Shown: positions 17,245 through 26,303, numbered from the stretch's first letter. The stretch: DNA of 64,000 nt from Martinezella lusitana (GCF_900094565.1 NZ_FMAF01000008.1:124001-188000); one strand, 5' to 3'. The notes: a model not told the origin generated them from the letters alone. A program made the numbers and translations.

Positions 17245-18795
17245 TTATTCGTTGATGAGGCGCTTGAGCAGCTCGATCTCATGCGACAACTTGGTGTCGC
17301 CCGAGATCAGTTCCTCGATCTTGCGCACCGCATGCAGCACGGTCGTATGATCGCGACCGCCGAACCTGCGACCGATCTCCGGGAAGGAGCGCGGTGTCAG
17401 TGTCTTCGACAGATACATGGCGATCTGGCGCGGCTTCACGATGACGCGGGTGCGACGATTGGAGACCAGCTCCTGGCGCGAGACATTATAGTGACGCGCG
17501 ACAATGCGCTGGATGTCCTCGATGCGGACGCGACGCGGCTCGCCGGAACCGACCAGATGCGCGAGAAGCTCATCGACGCGCTCGACCGTCAGGTTGGGCT
17601 CGAACGACCGGCGGAAGATGAGTTGATTGAACGCGCCTTCCAGCTCGCGACCGCTTGCCGTGACATTGCGGGCGACGTGAGACAGAAGCTCCGCCGGGAT
17701 TTCCAGCGACGGATCGTCCTGACGGGCCGCATCCAGACGGCGCTTGAGGATTTCAAGACGCATTTCATAGTCCGGTGCCTCGACCTCGATCGCTACACCA
17801 CCCTGAAGACGCGAGCGGACGCGTGGATCGAGCGATTCCAGCTCCCAGGGAGCGCGATCGGCGGCGACGACAACCTGCTTGGCGCTGTCGAGCAGCATGT
17901 TGAGCAGATGGCAGAACTCGTGCTGGATCATCTTGCCCTGCAGGAACTGCATGTCGTCGATGATGAGCAGGTCGATGTTGCGCAGGGAATCCTTCAGCGT
18001 CAGCGCATCATTGTCGCGGATCGCGGTTGCGAAGCGCCACATGAAGTATTCCGCCGTCAGATAGACCACGCGCAGGTTGCGCGGATTCTGTACGGCGGCA
18101 TTGGCGATCGCCTGCAACAGATGCGTCTTGCCGAGACCGACCGTCGAATGAACGAAGAGCGGATTAAACCGCACGGCGCCTGAGCCGGCTTCAGCGATGG
18201 TCTTGGCGGCGGCAAGGCTCACCCGGTTCGAGCTGCCCTCGACATAGGTGTCGAAGGTAAAGCGGGAATCGAGCGGCGAGCCGAACAGCGGCATACCTCC
18301 CGTCGCAGGGCGGGCTGCGGCTGCCGCGCTTACGGCCTGAGCGACAGCGTGGCCGGCGGGCTGCGCTACAGAGCGGCGGATCGGCGCCACGGCAGCCTGA
18401 TCCGATACAACAGCCTGTTCGTCAGCACCCGGCTTCGCGCTGTGCCGCGTCGCCGTACGCACCAGAATTTCAACTTTCAGGATCTCCGCGTCTTCTGTCT
18501 GGAACAGGCCGGTGATCATATCGAGATAGCGATTATTGATCCACGACTTCAGAAAGGTCGTCGGAACCGTAAGGCGCACAACACTCTTGGAGACCGAATG
18601 CAGTTTAAGTCGGCCGAACCAGCTGGCATAGACGTCAGGACCAACCTGCGCCTTCAAGCGCGCACTGACACGTTCGAACAAAACATTTTGCGCCACGTCT
18701 CCTTTTTCCCCCGCCGCTTCTAGGCAAACCGCACTGAACGCCTGCGCATTGTCCCCGGTTTCCAACGCACCCGTCGTCCTCGTATGTATCTGCAT
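17245..18795 (-). CDS. dnaA: Chromosomal replication initiator protein DnaA
   Basis: A 516-residue DnaA. Domain I is at about residues 36-115 (LFERVSARLKAQVGPDVYASWF). A variable Ala-rich linker (about 120-165) leads to AAA+ domain III with Walker A STVGLGKTH (about 217-225) and Walker B LLIIDDMQF. Domain IV ends with the DnaA signature GGRDHTTVLHAVRKIEE (about 479-495), which reads DnaA boxes. The N-terminus carries some 35 residues before domain I, as I recall for rhizobial DnaA. The gene is transcribed leftward with a long 873-bp upstream region before rpsT. Confidence 0.96.
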   Translation of the reverse strand: MQIHTRTTGALETGDNAQAFSAVCLEAAGEKGDVAQNVLFERVSARLKAQVGPDVYASWFGRLKLHSVSKSVVRLTVPTTFLKSWINNRYLDMITGLFQTEDAEILKVEILVRTATRHSAKPGADEQAVVSDQAAVAPIRRSVAQPAGHAVAQAVSAAAAARPATGGMPLFGSPLDSRFTFDTYVEGSSNRVSLAAAKTIAEAGSGAVRFNPLFVHSTVGLGKTHLLQAIANAAVQNPRNLRVVYLTAEYFMWRFATAIRDNDALTLKDSLRNIDLLIIDDMQFLQGKMIQHEFCHLLNMLLDSAKQVVVAADRAPWELESLDPRVRSRLQGGVAIEVEAPDYEMRLEILKRRLDAARQDDPSLEIPAELLSHVARNVTASGRELEGAFNQLIFRRSFEPNLTVERVDELLAHLVGSGEPRRVRIEDIQRIVARHYNVSRQELVSNRRTRVIVKPRQIAMYLSKTLTPRSFPEIGRRFGGRDHTTVLHAVRKIEELISGDTKLSHEIELLKRLINE

Positions 18796-19668
18796 AAAGT
18801 GCCGCCTTCCACAGTCTCGTTATAGGACGAAACGACATCGAGCCGCCGTCCTTAGGTCTTCGCCATGACATGACGGTCGCGCTCGTTTTTCAAGCTGCGC
18901 CGCATGCCGGTTCATCAGCCGAGCCCAGCCAAGAGGCTTTACAAAAAAACCGCGGCGAAAACTGCTCTTTAAAGCGGCCTTCGTCTTGGCGTTCGTAACC
19001 GGAGCATCGGTCGGTCCTCGTATTCCGACCAGTGCCCCAGCGGCTGTCAATTTTTCTCCCCTCCCCACAGCCACGCTTATGACTTAGGCTGCAAAGGACA
19101 GACAAGCTTCCTCGTTCCGCCAGCGTTGCCGCTTACGGTCTTAACTCGTCAACTGTTTGAAAAAACGGGGCTGAACTGCTCCGTCACAAGGGACAAAAAT
19201 CATCCACTCCGCCTTTAGTGGCAGTGTTCGCCGAAGCCGTTTCAGATGATGTCCGCGCCCCTTGTTGAAATGCATTTAGGCAGGATCGAACGCAGATATC
19301 AACGATGAATTTTACACAAAATTAAGAGGCAGCCATTGACTCGTGAAGCCGTTTTTGACTGTCACATGGCCTTCAAAAAAGAATCGCTGTTGAATCAAGG
19401 AGATTCCCGTTCAGCGCGATTCTCACAGGTTTCAAAACAAAAAAATAAAAAAATCCCTTGACTCACTTGTGAGCCGGCAACGCGTCACGCAGATCACCCA
19501 GCGCTGAGATATCCTGCCGCAAGCCTTTGTTTTCAAATGTGTATTTCTGTCACGTCACTGACATGATCAGCCGGCTACATTTTAGCATTATGGCGTTTTT
19601 TTGGCCGAATCCAAAAAGCCCGGCACAAGGCCGGGCTCAAGTCTAACGATTAAATCGTTAAGGAAAAA
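18796..19668. other. Long non-coding region upstream of dnaA and downstream of rpsT
   Basis: 873 bases with no recognisable protein. The half nearer rpsT is AT-rich, with an A-tract near 19435-19452. Read leftward, a perfect TTGACA lies at 19050-19045, about 250 bases before dnaA, but no good -10 hexamer follows. One relaxed DnaA box, TTTTACACA, is at 19310-19318, and CTCAC-TT-GTGAG forms a small inverted repeat at 19462-19473. A palindrome (19644-19660) and the rpsT terminator close the right end. No cluster of DnaA boxes was seen, so there is no positive evidence for a replication origin. Confidence 0.6.
19612..19637 (-). terminator. Intrinsic terminator of rpsT
   Basis: AGCCCGGC (19617-19624) pairs with GCCGGGCT (19630-19637) around a 5-base loop. 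Read leftward, the stem is followed by TTTTT. A second perfect palindrome, TAACGATT-A-AATCGTTA (19644-19660), lies between it and the rpsT stop. Confidence 0.88.
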
Positions 19669-19944
19669 TTACGCTGTCGGGGCCGAGAGAGCCTTCACAC
19701 GCTTGGCAAGACGCGAAACCTTGCGGGAAGCGGTGTTGGCGTGAAGCACGCCCTTGGTCGCTGCGCGAGCCAGTTCAGGCTGGGCGGCGATGAAAGCTGC
19801 CTTGGCGAGATCTGCATCACCCGATGCGATGGCTTCTTCGACCTGACGGACGAAAGTGCGAACGCGCGAGCGACGAGCCTTGTTGACATCGGTGCGGCGG
19901 GCGATCTTGCGGGTCGCTTTTTTCGCCGAGCTGGTATTGGCCAT
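19669..19944 (-). CDS. rpsT: 30S ribosomal protein S20
   Basis: A 91-residue, highly basic protein. It starts MANTSSAKKATRKIARRTDVNKARRSR, where the Arg/Lys-rich helix that packs on 16S rRNA is clear. The conserved end of the family follows (KGVLHANTASRKVSRLAKRVKAL). S20 binds the 5' domain of 16S rRNA early in 30S assembly. Its position upstream of dnaA in the same orientation is typical of rhizobia and related alphaproteobacteria. AAGAGAGG precedes the ATG. Transcription ends at the strong terminator at 19612-19637. Confidence 0.96.
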   Translation of the reverse strand: MANTSSAKKATRKIARRTDVNKARRSRVRTFVRQVEEAIASGDADLAKAAFIAAQPELARAATKGVLHANTASRKVSRLAKRVKALSAPTA

Positions 19945-20136
19945 GTATGCCTCTCTTAGAATTCAAACACAGCTCCGTCACTGCAGCGCGGGCCCTGCGG
20001 CCACTTCATCCAGCAATGCGGGAGCAATTGCGGAAAACCAGAGCGGCTTTCCAAACTGTGGCGGGCATATAACTGGAATGAGCCGCGCCGTCAACGCGGA
20101 TTCTCGTCAAAGGCTCGTAATTCCGAATTCCGCCCC

Positions 20137-20910
20137 TCACCGGTTCTTGAAGGCCGGCTTACGCTTTTCGACAAAGGCGGTCATCCCCTCCTTCTGATCC
20201 TCCGTGGCGAACAGGCTATGGAAAAGGCGGCGCTCGAAGCGCAAGCCCTCTTCCAGCGTGGTTTCCAAGGCGCGGTTCACCGCCTCCTTGGCCATCAGCA
20301 CCGAGGGACGAGAGAGCGAGGCGATCTTGGCGGCGGCGGCCAGTGCCTCGTCCAGCAGCTTGTCGGCCGCCACGACGCGAGACACCAGGCCCGAGCGTTC
20401 AGCCTCTGCTGCGTCCATCATCCGGCCGGTCAGCACCAGATCCATCGCCTTCGCCTTGCCGACGGCGCGTGTCAGGCGCTGCGAGCCGCCCATGCCGGGG
20501 ATGATGCCGAGCGTGATTTCCGGCTGACCGAACTTCGCCGTCTCGGCGGCAATGATGAAATCGCACATCATGGCCAGCTCGCAGCCGCCACCGAGTGCGA
20601 AACCGCTGACGGCGGCAATCACGGGCTTACGCGCCCTGGCGATCTCGTCCCAGCCGCTCATCAAGTCGCCCTTGTAGACGTCAACGAAATCGAGCGGCTG
20701 CATTTCCTTGATATCGGCGCCGGCTGCGAAGGCCTTTTCCGAGCCGGTGAGCACGATCGCGCCGATCGCATCATCAAGATGGAAGGCGGCATAGGCCTGC
20801 TTCAGCTCGGCAAGCACCGTGGAATTCAGCGCGTTCAGCGCCTGCGGCCGATTGAGCCGGATGAGGCCGACAGCCCCATGAGTTTCGACGATCAGGTTTT
20901 CGTAAGCCAC
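20137..20910 (-). CDS. Enoyl-CoA hydratase
   Basis: A 257-residue crotonase-fold enzyme that adds water to 2-enoyl-CoA in fatty-acid and amino-acid catabolism. The oxyanion-hole segments are FAAGADIKEM (near 60-70) and SGFALGGGCELAMMCD (near 105-120). The two catalytic glutamates of true hydratases can be matched in GGGCELAM and in the FGQPEITLGIIPGMGG loop, so hydratase activity is likely rather than isomerase. It overlaps nothing and is preceded by mutM in the same orientation 16 bp away, a conserved mutM-enoyl-CoA hydratase-rpsT order in rhizobia. Acyl chain preference is unknown. Confidence 0.92.
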   Translation of the reverse strand: MAYENLIVETHGAVGLIRLNRPQALNALNSTVLAELKQAYAAFHLDDAIGAIVLTGSEKAFAAGADIKEMQPLDFVDVYKGDLMSGWDEIARARKPVIAAVSGFALGGGCELAMMCDFIIAAETAKFGQPEITLGIIPGMGGSQRLTRAVGKAKAMDLVLTGRMMDAAEAERSGLVSRVVAADKLLDEALAAAAKIASLSRPSVLMAKEAVNRALETTLEEGLRFERRLFHSLFATEDQKEGMTAFVEKRKPAFKNR

Positions 20911-20926
20911 TTGTCTCTCCCTTCAA

Positions 20927-21817
20927 TCAGCTTTGGCAGGCGGCGCAATAGAAAGAAGAGCGCCCTGCCTGGACGATGCGGCTGACCGTACCGCCGCAAC
21001 CCGGCGTGCCGCAAGGCTGGGCTTCGCGGTCATAGACGGAAAAGGAATGCTGGAAATAGCCAAGCGACCCATCCGTCTGGATATGATCACGCAACGACGA
21101 GCCGCCTGCCGCGATCGCGTCGGCGATGACAGCGCGGATCGCGGCCACCAGCCTCAACAGCTCCTCCTTCGGGCCGCCGGTGTCGGTGACCAGCGTGCCG
21201 GCGGCGCGCAGGGGCGACAGATGAGAGCGCCACAGCGCCTCGCAGACATATATATTGCCGAGGCCGGCGATATTCTTCTGATCCAGCAGCGCGCTCTTCA
21301 GCGGCTGCGCCTTGCCGGCGAAGCGTTCGGCCAGATAGTCGGCGCCCAGTTCGTTGCCGGTGGGTTCCGGGCCAAGATCGCGGAAGAAGGGGTGGCTGGC
21401 GATATCGGCTCGCCTGACGACATCCATGAAGCCGAAGCGACGCGGATCGTTGTAGATCACGCGCGCGTCACCGCCTGCACCCGCCAGATGGAAGACGACA
21501 TGATCGTGCTTCTCGTCCTTGGAACGCGGATGGTGGAATGCTCCGGGCGTCTCCTCCGACGGGCCGGCCTCGATCCGGAACGAACCGGACATGCCGAGAT
21601 GCGCGACGATCGTCATGCCGTCATCGAGGTCGATCAGCAGATATTTGGCGCGGCGCGACAGCGACGTGATGCCGCGCCCCGAGACCGCTTGCGAGAAGCC
21701 GGCCGGGAACGGAAAGCGCAGATCGCCGCGGCGCAGTTCCAGCTCTTTCAACAGGGCGCCCTCCATGGAAGGCGCCAGCCCTCGTCTGACGGTCTCGACC
21801 TCTGGTAATTCCGGCAT
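20927..21817 (-). CDS. mutM: Formamidopyrimidine-DNA glycosylase (8-oxoguanine glycosylase)
   Basis: A 296-residue base-excision repair enzyme. The mature N-terminus PELPEVETVRRGL carries the catalytic Pro and Glu directly after Met. LSRRAKYLLIDL includes the conserved Lys of the beta-sheet domain. The helix-two-turns-helix region (LLDQKNIAGLGNIYVCEALW, near 165-185) is intact. A C-terminal zinc finger is visible (CGTPGCGG and FYCAACQ). It removes 8-oxoG and ring-opened purines and nicks the abasic site. It is divergent from ubiE, the usual alphaproteobacterial arrangement. Confidence 0.96.
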   Translation of the reverse strand: MPELPEVETVRRGLAPSMEGALLKELELRRGDLRFPFPAGFSQAVSGRGITSLSRRAKYLLIDLDDGMTIVAHLGMSGSFRIEAGPSEETPGAFHHPRSKDEKHDHVVFHLAGAGGDARVIYNDPRRFGFMDVVRRADIASHPFFRDLGPEPTGNELGADYLAERFAGKAQPLKSALLDQKNIAGLGNIYVCEALWRSHLSPLRAAGTLVTDTGGPKEELLRLVAAIRAVIADAIAAGGSSLRDHIQTDGSLGYFQHSFSVYDREAQPCGTPGCGGTVSRIVQAGRSSFYCAACQS

Positions 21818-21950
21818 GGCTATCCATCTTTATGTTTCAACCGCTTATGATCTGGGCTATAGCCCAAGGGCATTGCGGCTGGTGATCTGGCTGATGAGAT
21901 AGCGTGGCAAACGCGATTTCGCTATGGTCCGCCGCTGAATACTGCGTAAT

Positions 21951-22022
21951 TCCTTAGATCGGAATCGATTTAAGGATAAAATTATGCAGCAAATTTAAAG
22001 GGCTACAGCGACCTTTGCGCGT
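21951..22022. repeat. Hairpin plus AT-rich block upstream of ubiE (possible dispersed rhizobial repeat)
   Basis: TCCTTA at 21951-21956 is inverted as TAAGGA near 21971-21976, and the inner ATCG-GAAT-CGAT extends the hairpin. An AT-rich tract containing ATTATGCAGC and ending CCTTTGCGCGTC follows. From memory, similar blocks occur widely in rhizobial genomes, but only one copy is in this window, so the call is tentative. A TATAGT hexamer at 22042-22047 may be the ubiE -10 box. Confidence 0.35.
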
Positions 22023-22064
22023 CACATATGACACGCGGCGCTATAGTGTAACGGAGTTGAGCCG

Positions 22065-22841
22065 ATGGCAGACAGCCGCACCTCCGCCGATGGCGGCATG
22101 GAAACATCCTATGGCTTTCGCGAAGTGGCCGATGGCGAAAAGCAGGGCCTCGTCAACGAGGTGTTCCACAAGGTTGCCAAGCGCTACGATGTCATGAACG
22201 ACGTCATGTCCATGGGCCTGCACCGGGCCTGGAAGGACGCCATGATCGCAGCGCTCAACCCGCGCAAGGATGCGACCTACAAGGTCCTCGACGTTGCCGG
22301 CGGCACGGGCGACATCGCCTTCCGCATCGTCGAAGCCTCGAACCGGCTGGCGCATGCGACGGTGCTCGACATCAACGGCTCGATGCTCGGCGTCGGCGCG
22401 GAACGCGCGGAAAAGAAGAAGCTCTCCGACAATCTCACCTTCGTCGAAGCGAATGCCGAGGAACTGCCCTTCGAGCCCAACTCGTTCGACGCCTATACGA
22501 TCGCCTTCGGCATCCGCAACGTCCCTCATATCGACGTGGCGCTGAAGGAAGCCTATCGCGTGCTGAAGCGCGGCGGCCGGCTGCTGGTGCTCGAATTCTC
22601 CGAGGTCGACCTGCCGCTGCTCGACCGCGTCTATGACGCCTGGTCCTTCAACGCCATTCCGCGCTTCGGCAAGGCGATCACCGGCGAGGCCGAGCCCTAT
22701 CAGTATCTGGTGGAATCGATCCGCAAATTCCCGAACCAGCAGGATTTTGCGACGATGATCGGCGAGGCCGGCTTCTCGCGCGTGAGCTTCACCAACTATA
22801 CCGGCGGCATCGCCGCCCTGCACTCCGGCTGGAAGCTCTAA
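22065..22841 (+). CDS. ubiE: Ubiquinone/menaquinone biosynthesis C-methyltransferase UbiE
   Basis: A 258-residue SAM-dependent methyltransferase that methylates the C2 position of the polyprenyl benzoquinol ring. The family opening YGFREVADGEKQGLVNEVFHKVAKRYDVMNDVMSMGLHRAWKD is present in full (paraphrased here in segments). The SAM-binding motif VLDVAGGTGDIAFR follows near residue 75-88, and the signature FGIRNV (near 147-152) completes it. Its start follows an ACGGAG. ubiE and ubiB are consecutive, as in many proteobacteria. Confidence 0.95.
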   Translation: MADSRTSADGGMETSYGFREVADGEKQGLVNEVFHKVAKRYDVMNDVMSMGLHRAWKDAMIAALNPRKDATYKVLDVAGGTGDIAFRIVEASNRLAHATVLDINGSMLGVGAERAEKKKLSDNLTFVEANAEELPFEPNSFDAYTIAFGIRNVPHIDVALKEAYRVLKRGGRLLVLEFSEVDLPLLDRVYDAWSFNAIPRFGKAITGEAEPYQYLVESIRKFPNQQDFATMIGEAGFSRVSFTNYTGGIAALHSGWKL

Positions 22842-22903
22842 AGCATGATGTCGAGCCATGTGACGCGGTCGACGGCCTCCATTTCCCGAGACCTTGAGAC
22901 GCT

Positions 22904-24478
22904 ATGAGTGCTTTCAACGCATATTTCGGCCTTCTCAGGGTCGGCTGGGTGCTGGTGCGCGAGGGCGTGGTCATTGCGCTTCCCTCGGAAGGCCTGCCGC
23001 CTTCCGTCAGCCTCGCCAAATCCTTCGTCGGTATCTTTGCCCGCAAGAGTGCCAAGAACCAGGCCCGCAGCGACCGGCTTTCCAAAGCTGTCGAACGGCT
23101 CGGGCCGTCCTATGTGAAGATCGGCCAGTTCCTGGCGACGCGGCCCGACGTCGTTGGCGTCGACATGGCCAACGACCTGTCGCAGCTGCAGGACCGCATG
23201 GCCTTCTTTCCCCATGCCGCCGCGAAATCATCGATCGAAGGCTCACTCGGCCGCAAACTCGACGAGCTTTATGTCAGTTTTGGCGAACCAATCGCGGCCG
23301 CCTCCATCGCCCAGGTGCATCCGGCCGAGGTAGAGACGCCGGGGGGGACCAAGCGCGTTGCCGTCAAGGTGATCCGTCCCGGCGTTCGCCAGCGTTTCGT
23401 AAACGATATCAAGGCGATGTATCTCGTCGCCAACCTGCAGGAGCGCTTCCTTCCCTCCAGTCGGCGCCTCAGGCCCGTCGAGGTGACGCGGACGCTCGAG
23501 CAGACCACCAAGGTCGAGATGGATCTGCGCCTGGAGGCGGCGGCCCTTTCCGAAATCGCTGAAAATACCGAGAAAGACCCGGGCTTCCGCGTCCCCAAGG
23601 TCGATTGGGAGCGCACCGGCCGCGACGTCATCACCATGGAGTGGATCGACGGCGTCAAGATGTCAGATGTCGAGGGGCTGAAAGCCGCCGGGCACGATCT
23701 CAACACGCTCGCCGATACGCTGATCCAATCCTTCCTTCGCCATACGCTGCGCGACGGCTTCTTCCACGCCGACATGCATCCCGGCAATCTCTTCGTCGAT
23801 GCCGCCGGCACGATCGTCGCCGTCGACATGGGCATTGTCGGCCGCCTCGGCAACAAGGAACGCCGTTTCCTCGCCGAGATCCTCTATGGCTTCATCACCC
23901 GCGATTACGTCCGCGTCGCCGAGGTGCATTTCGAGGCAGGCTATGTGCCCGCTCATCACAATACGGAGAGTTTCGCACAGGCGATCCGCGCCATCGGCGA
24001 GCCGATCCATGGTCAGCCGGCCGAGACGATCTCCATGGGCAAGCTGCTGACACTGCTCTTCGAAGTAACCCAACTCTTCGACATGGAGACACGGCCGGAG
24101 CTGGTTATGCTGCAGAAGACCATGGTCGTGGTCGAGGGCGTGTCACGCATGCTCAATCCGCGCTTCAACATGTGGAAGGCTTCGGAACCCGTCGTCGGAG
24201 ACTGGATCCGCACCAATCTCGGCCCGAAGCGCATCGTAACCGACCTCAAGGACGGTTTGAAGGCGGCCTTGAAACTCGCCGAGGCAGCGCCCGAAATTGC
24301 CGCCAAGACGGAGAAATTCCATCACGAATTGCTGCGCATGAGCGAGAACGGTCTTCGCTTCGACCCGCAGACCACAGAGGCGATCGGCAAGGCGGAGGCC
24401 AAGCACAGCCGCTCCGGCCGCCTCGCGCTATGGGTGATCGCGCTGACGCTCCTCTATATCGCCTGGCAACTGAGCTGA
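22904..24478 (+). CDS. ubiB: Ubiquinone biosynthesis accessory kinase-like protein UbiB
   Basis: A 524-residue ABC1/ADCK-family atypical kinase-like protein needed for ubiquinone synthesis. Family features are visible: LGPSYVKIGQFLATRPDV with the KxGQ motif (near 65-75), an Ala-rich loop AAASIAQVHPAEV replacing the usual glycine-rich loop, VAVKVIRPGV with the conserved Lys, and the catalytic segment GFFHADMHPGNLFVD and VDMGIVG. A C-terminal hydrophobic segment (about 506-522) probably anchors it in the membrane. It follows ubiE by 62 bp. In related genomes coaBC usually comes next; here about 15 kb intervenes. Confidence 0.94.
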   Translation: MSAFNAYFGLLRVGWVLVREGVVIALPSEGLPPSVSLAKSFVGIFARKSAKNQARSDRLSKAVERLGPSYVKIGQFLATRPDVVGVDMANDLSQLQDRMAFFPHAAAKSSIEGSLGRKLDELYVSFGEPIAAASIAQVHPAEVETPGGTKRVAVKVIRPGVRQRFVNDIKAMYLVANLQERFLPSSRRLRPVEVTRTLEQTTKVEMDLRLEAAALSEIAENTEKDPGFRVPKVDWERTGRDVITMEWIDGVKMSDVEGLKAAGHDLNTLADTLIQSFLRHTLRDGFFHADMHPGNLFVDAAGTIVAVDMGIVGRLGNKERRFLAEILYGFITRDYVRVAEVHFEAGYVPAHHNTESFAQAIRAIGEPIHGQPAETISMGKLLTLLFEVTQLFDMETRPELVMLQKTMVVVEGVSRMLNPRFNMWKASEPVVGDWIRTNLGPKRIVTDLKDGLKAALKLAEAAPEIAAKTEKFHHELLRMSENGLRFDPQTTEAIGKAEAKHSRSGRLALWVIALTLLYIAWQLS

Positions 24479-24660
24479 CCTTCAGCGCTCCCTGGCGCTC
24501 GCGCATCTGCGAAGATTGCCGCCATTGATGCGAGAGGTAATCACTTCCTCCTGCACGCGCTTTGCTTGGCGATGACAACATACCCGTGCAAACACCGAGT
24601 TGCATCGCAGCCGGACTCGCCTCAAAATTCAAAGCGCCGCCGAATGAGGTGTTCGTCATT

Positions 24661-24672
24661 TGGGATATCCCA
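24661..24672. promoter_or_regulatory. 12-bp palindrome upstream of the ergothionase-like gene (candidate operator)
   Basis: TGGGATATCCCA is a perfect palindrome 47 bases before the first gene of the catabolic cluster, in a 241-bp gap after ubiB that has no other obvious content. Its position suits a repressor or activator site. No regulator gene lies next to it. Confidence 0.3.
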
Positions 24673-24719
24673 TTTGCGATAAGGCTCGCATAGCCTTGCG
24701 AAAAAGGAGAACAAGGACA

Positions 24720-26303
24720 ATGGAGCGTCAGAGAGCCGGCATCGAACTCACCGGGCAACCCTTGGGGTTCAGCGATCTGGTGCGGATCGGCGCTGGCACC
24801 GCCATGCCTTCGGCATCGGAAAGCGGCATGGCGCGGGTGCGCCTGGCGCGCGGCGTTCTCGAAAGCACGATCCAGTCCGGCATGCCGGTCTACGGCTCCA
24901 CGACCGGCGTCGGGGCCATGAAGGATGTCGAATGGTCGCCGGAAGATCTCGATGCCTTCAATCTAGGCCTGGTGCGCGCCCATCATTTCGGCACCGGCGC
25001 ACCCTTTTCCATGTCGGTCGTGCGCAATGCCATGGCGATCCGCGTCAACACGGCGCTAACAGGTCAAGTCGGCTGCTCGCCGGGGCTGATCGACGCCTAT
25101 CTTCAGCTTCTGCATACGGATGTCATTCCCGTGGTTCGCCGTACCGGCTCGATCGGTTGCGCCGATATCGGCCTGATGGGCCAGATCGGCGCGGTACTGA
25201 CCGGGGTCGGCGAGGCGGTCTATCGCGGCCGGCGCATGCAGGCGGCCGATGCCTTTACCGCTGCCGGTATCAATCCGGTGAAGATGCTGCCGCGTGACAG
25301 CCTCGCCTCGCTCAGCGTCAATGCCGTGAGCTTCGCGGCGGCGGCGGAGACCACCCGCAATGCCGCCTCCTCGATCCGCGTGCTGCTGGCGACCAGCATG
25401 ATGGCAGCCGGCGCGCTCGGGGCCTCGCGTGATCCCTGGTATGCGGTGCGTCATGTCGGCACGGCGCGCGAAGCGCTGATCGGCGCATGGCTCTGCAACG
25501 CTTCGGACGAATGGCCGTGGCCCGTCGCAACGCATGTGCAGGATCCTTTGAGCCTGCGCATGATCGCCCAAGTCTACGGCGCTGTCATCGAGAACCTGCT
25601 GACCGCGGGCCACAAGATCCTGGCCGCCACCGGCCGTTCCGACGACAATCCCGTCATCGTCGACGGGCGCGTCATGACGTCGGGAGGCTCGCTGCCGCTC
25701 GACGTCACCATCCTTCTCGAGGCCGCCGTCATCTGCATGGCGCACGCCGCTCGCAATGCCTTCAACCACTGCGTCCTGCTCGGCAACGGCCAGCGGCGCG
25801 GCCTGCCGGTCAATCTCGTGCCGGAAGGCAGGATCGCGACCGGCTTCGGCCCGATCATCAAGCTCGCAGGCGAGATCTTTTCGCGCGTCCTGTCCATGTC
25901 CAACCCGGTCTCGGCGCAATCGCTGGTGGTCGCGGCCGGCATGGAGGACGAGGCGGCCTTCCTGCCGCTCGTCATCGAACGTTTCGAGCGGCAGACGCGG
26001 GCACTGAAGCGCCTTGCTGCATTGGAAGCACTGCTTTCGGCCCAGGCGATGGATATTCTCGGCGACAAGCCGGAAGGCGTCGCGCGCATGCTCTACGAGG
26101 TGGTGCGCAAGCATGCGGATTTCTATGTGGTCGACCGGCCGCTTTCGGCAGAAGTCGAGGCGATCGAAGAGGAACTTGCGTCCGAGGCCTTCGTTTCAGA
26201 AATGATCGCCCACAAGCCGATCCTTGCCTATGATGATTTCTTCGCGCTCGGCTCGCTGGAGCGGCTCGAGGAACGGCTTTATCGCGACACCGTCGTTATC
26301 TGA
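24720..26303 (+). CDS. Aromatic amino acid lyase-family protein without MIO triad; probable ergothionase
   Basis: A 527-residue homologue of histidine ammonia-lyase. The catalytic Tyr loop is kept (YGSTTGVGAM, Tyr58), as are helices such as FAAAAETTRNAA and the SDDNPVI segment. But where HAL has GSVG-ASG-DLAPL, this protein has GSIG-CAD-IGLMG (residues 143-153), so the Ala-Ser-Gly that forms the MIO cofactor is absent. Ergothionase is known as a HAL relative that works by acid-base catalysis to expel trimethylamine from ergothioneine, giving thiourocanate. The four following pathway-type genes support that role. The ATG at 24720 follows GGAG by 10 bases. Other N-methylated histidines are possible substrates. 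Confidence 0.72.
   Translation: MERQRAGIELTGQPLGFSDLVRIGAGTAMPSASESGMARVRLARGVLESTIQSGMPVYGSTTGVGAMKDVEWSPEDLDAFNLGLVRAHHFGTGAPFSMSVVRNAMAIRVNTALTGQVGCSPGLIDAYLQLLHTDVIPVVRRTGSIGCADIGLMGQIGAVLTGVGEAVYRGRRMQAADAFTAAGINPVKMLPRDSLASLSVNAVSFAAAAETTRNAASSIRVLLATSMMAAGALGASRDPWYAVRHVGTAREALIGAWLCNASDEWPWPVATHVQDPLSLRMIAQVYGAVIENLLTAGHKILAATGRSDDNPVIVDGRVMTSGGSLPLDVTILLEAAVICMAHAARNAFNHCVLLGNGQRRGLPVNLVPEGRIATGFGPIIKLAGEIFSRVLSMSNPVSAQSLVVAAGMEDEAAFLPLVIERFERQTRALKRLAALEALLSAQAMDILGDKPEGVARMLYEVVRKHADFYVVDRPLSAEVEAIEEELASEAFVSEMIAHKPILAYDDFFALGSLERLEERLYRDTVVI

Noticed and set aside
18796..19668. Chromosomal replication origin next to dnaA.
   Set aside because: Only one relaxed DnaA box was found and no cluster of boxes or AT-rich unwinding repeats. 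In rhizobia the origin is generally placed elsewhere.
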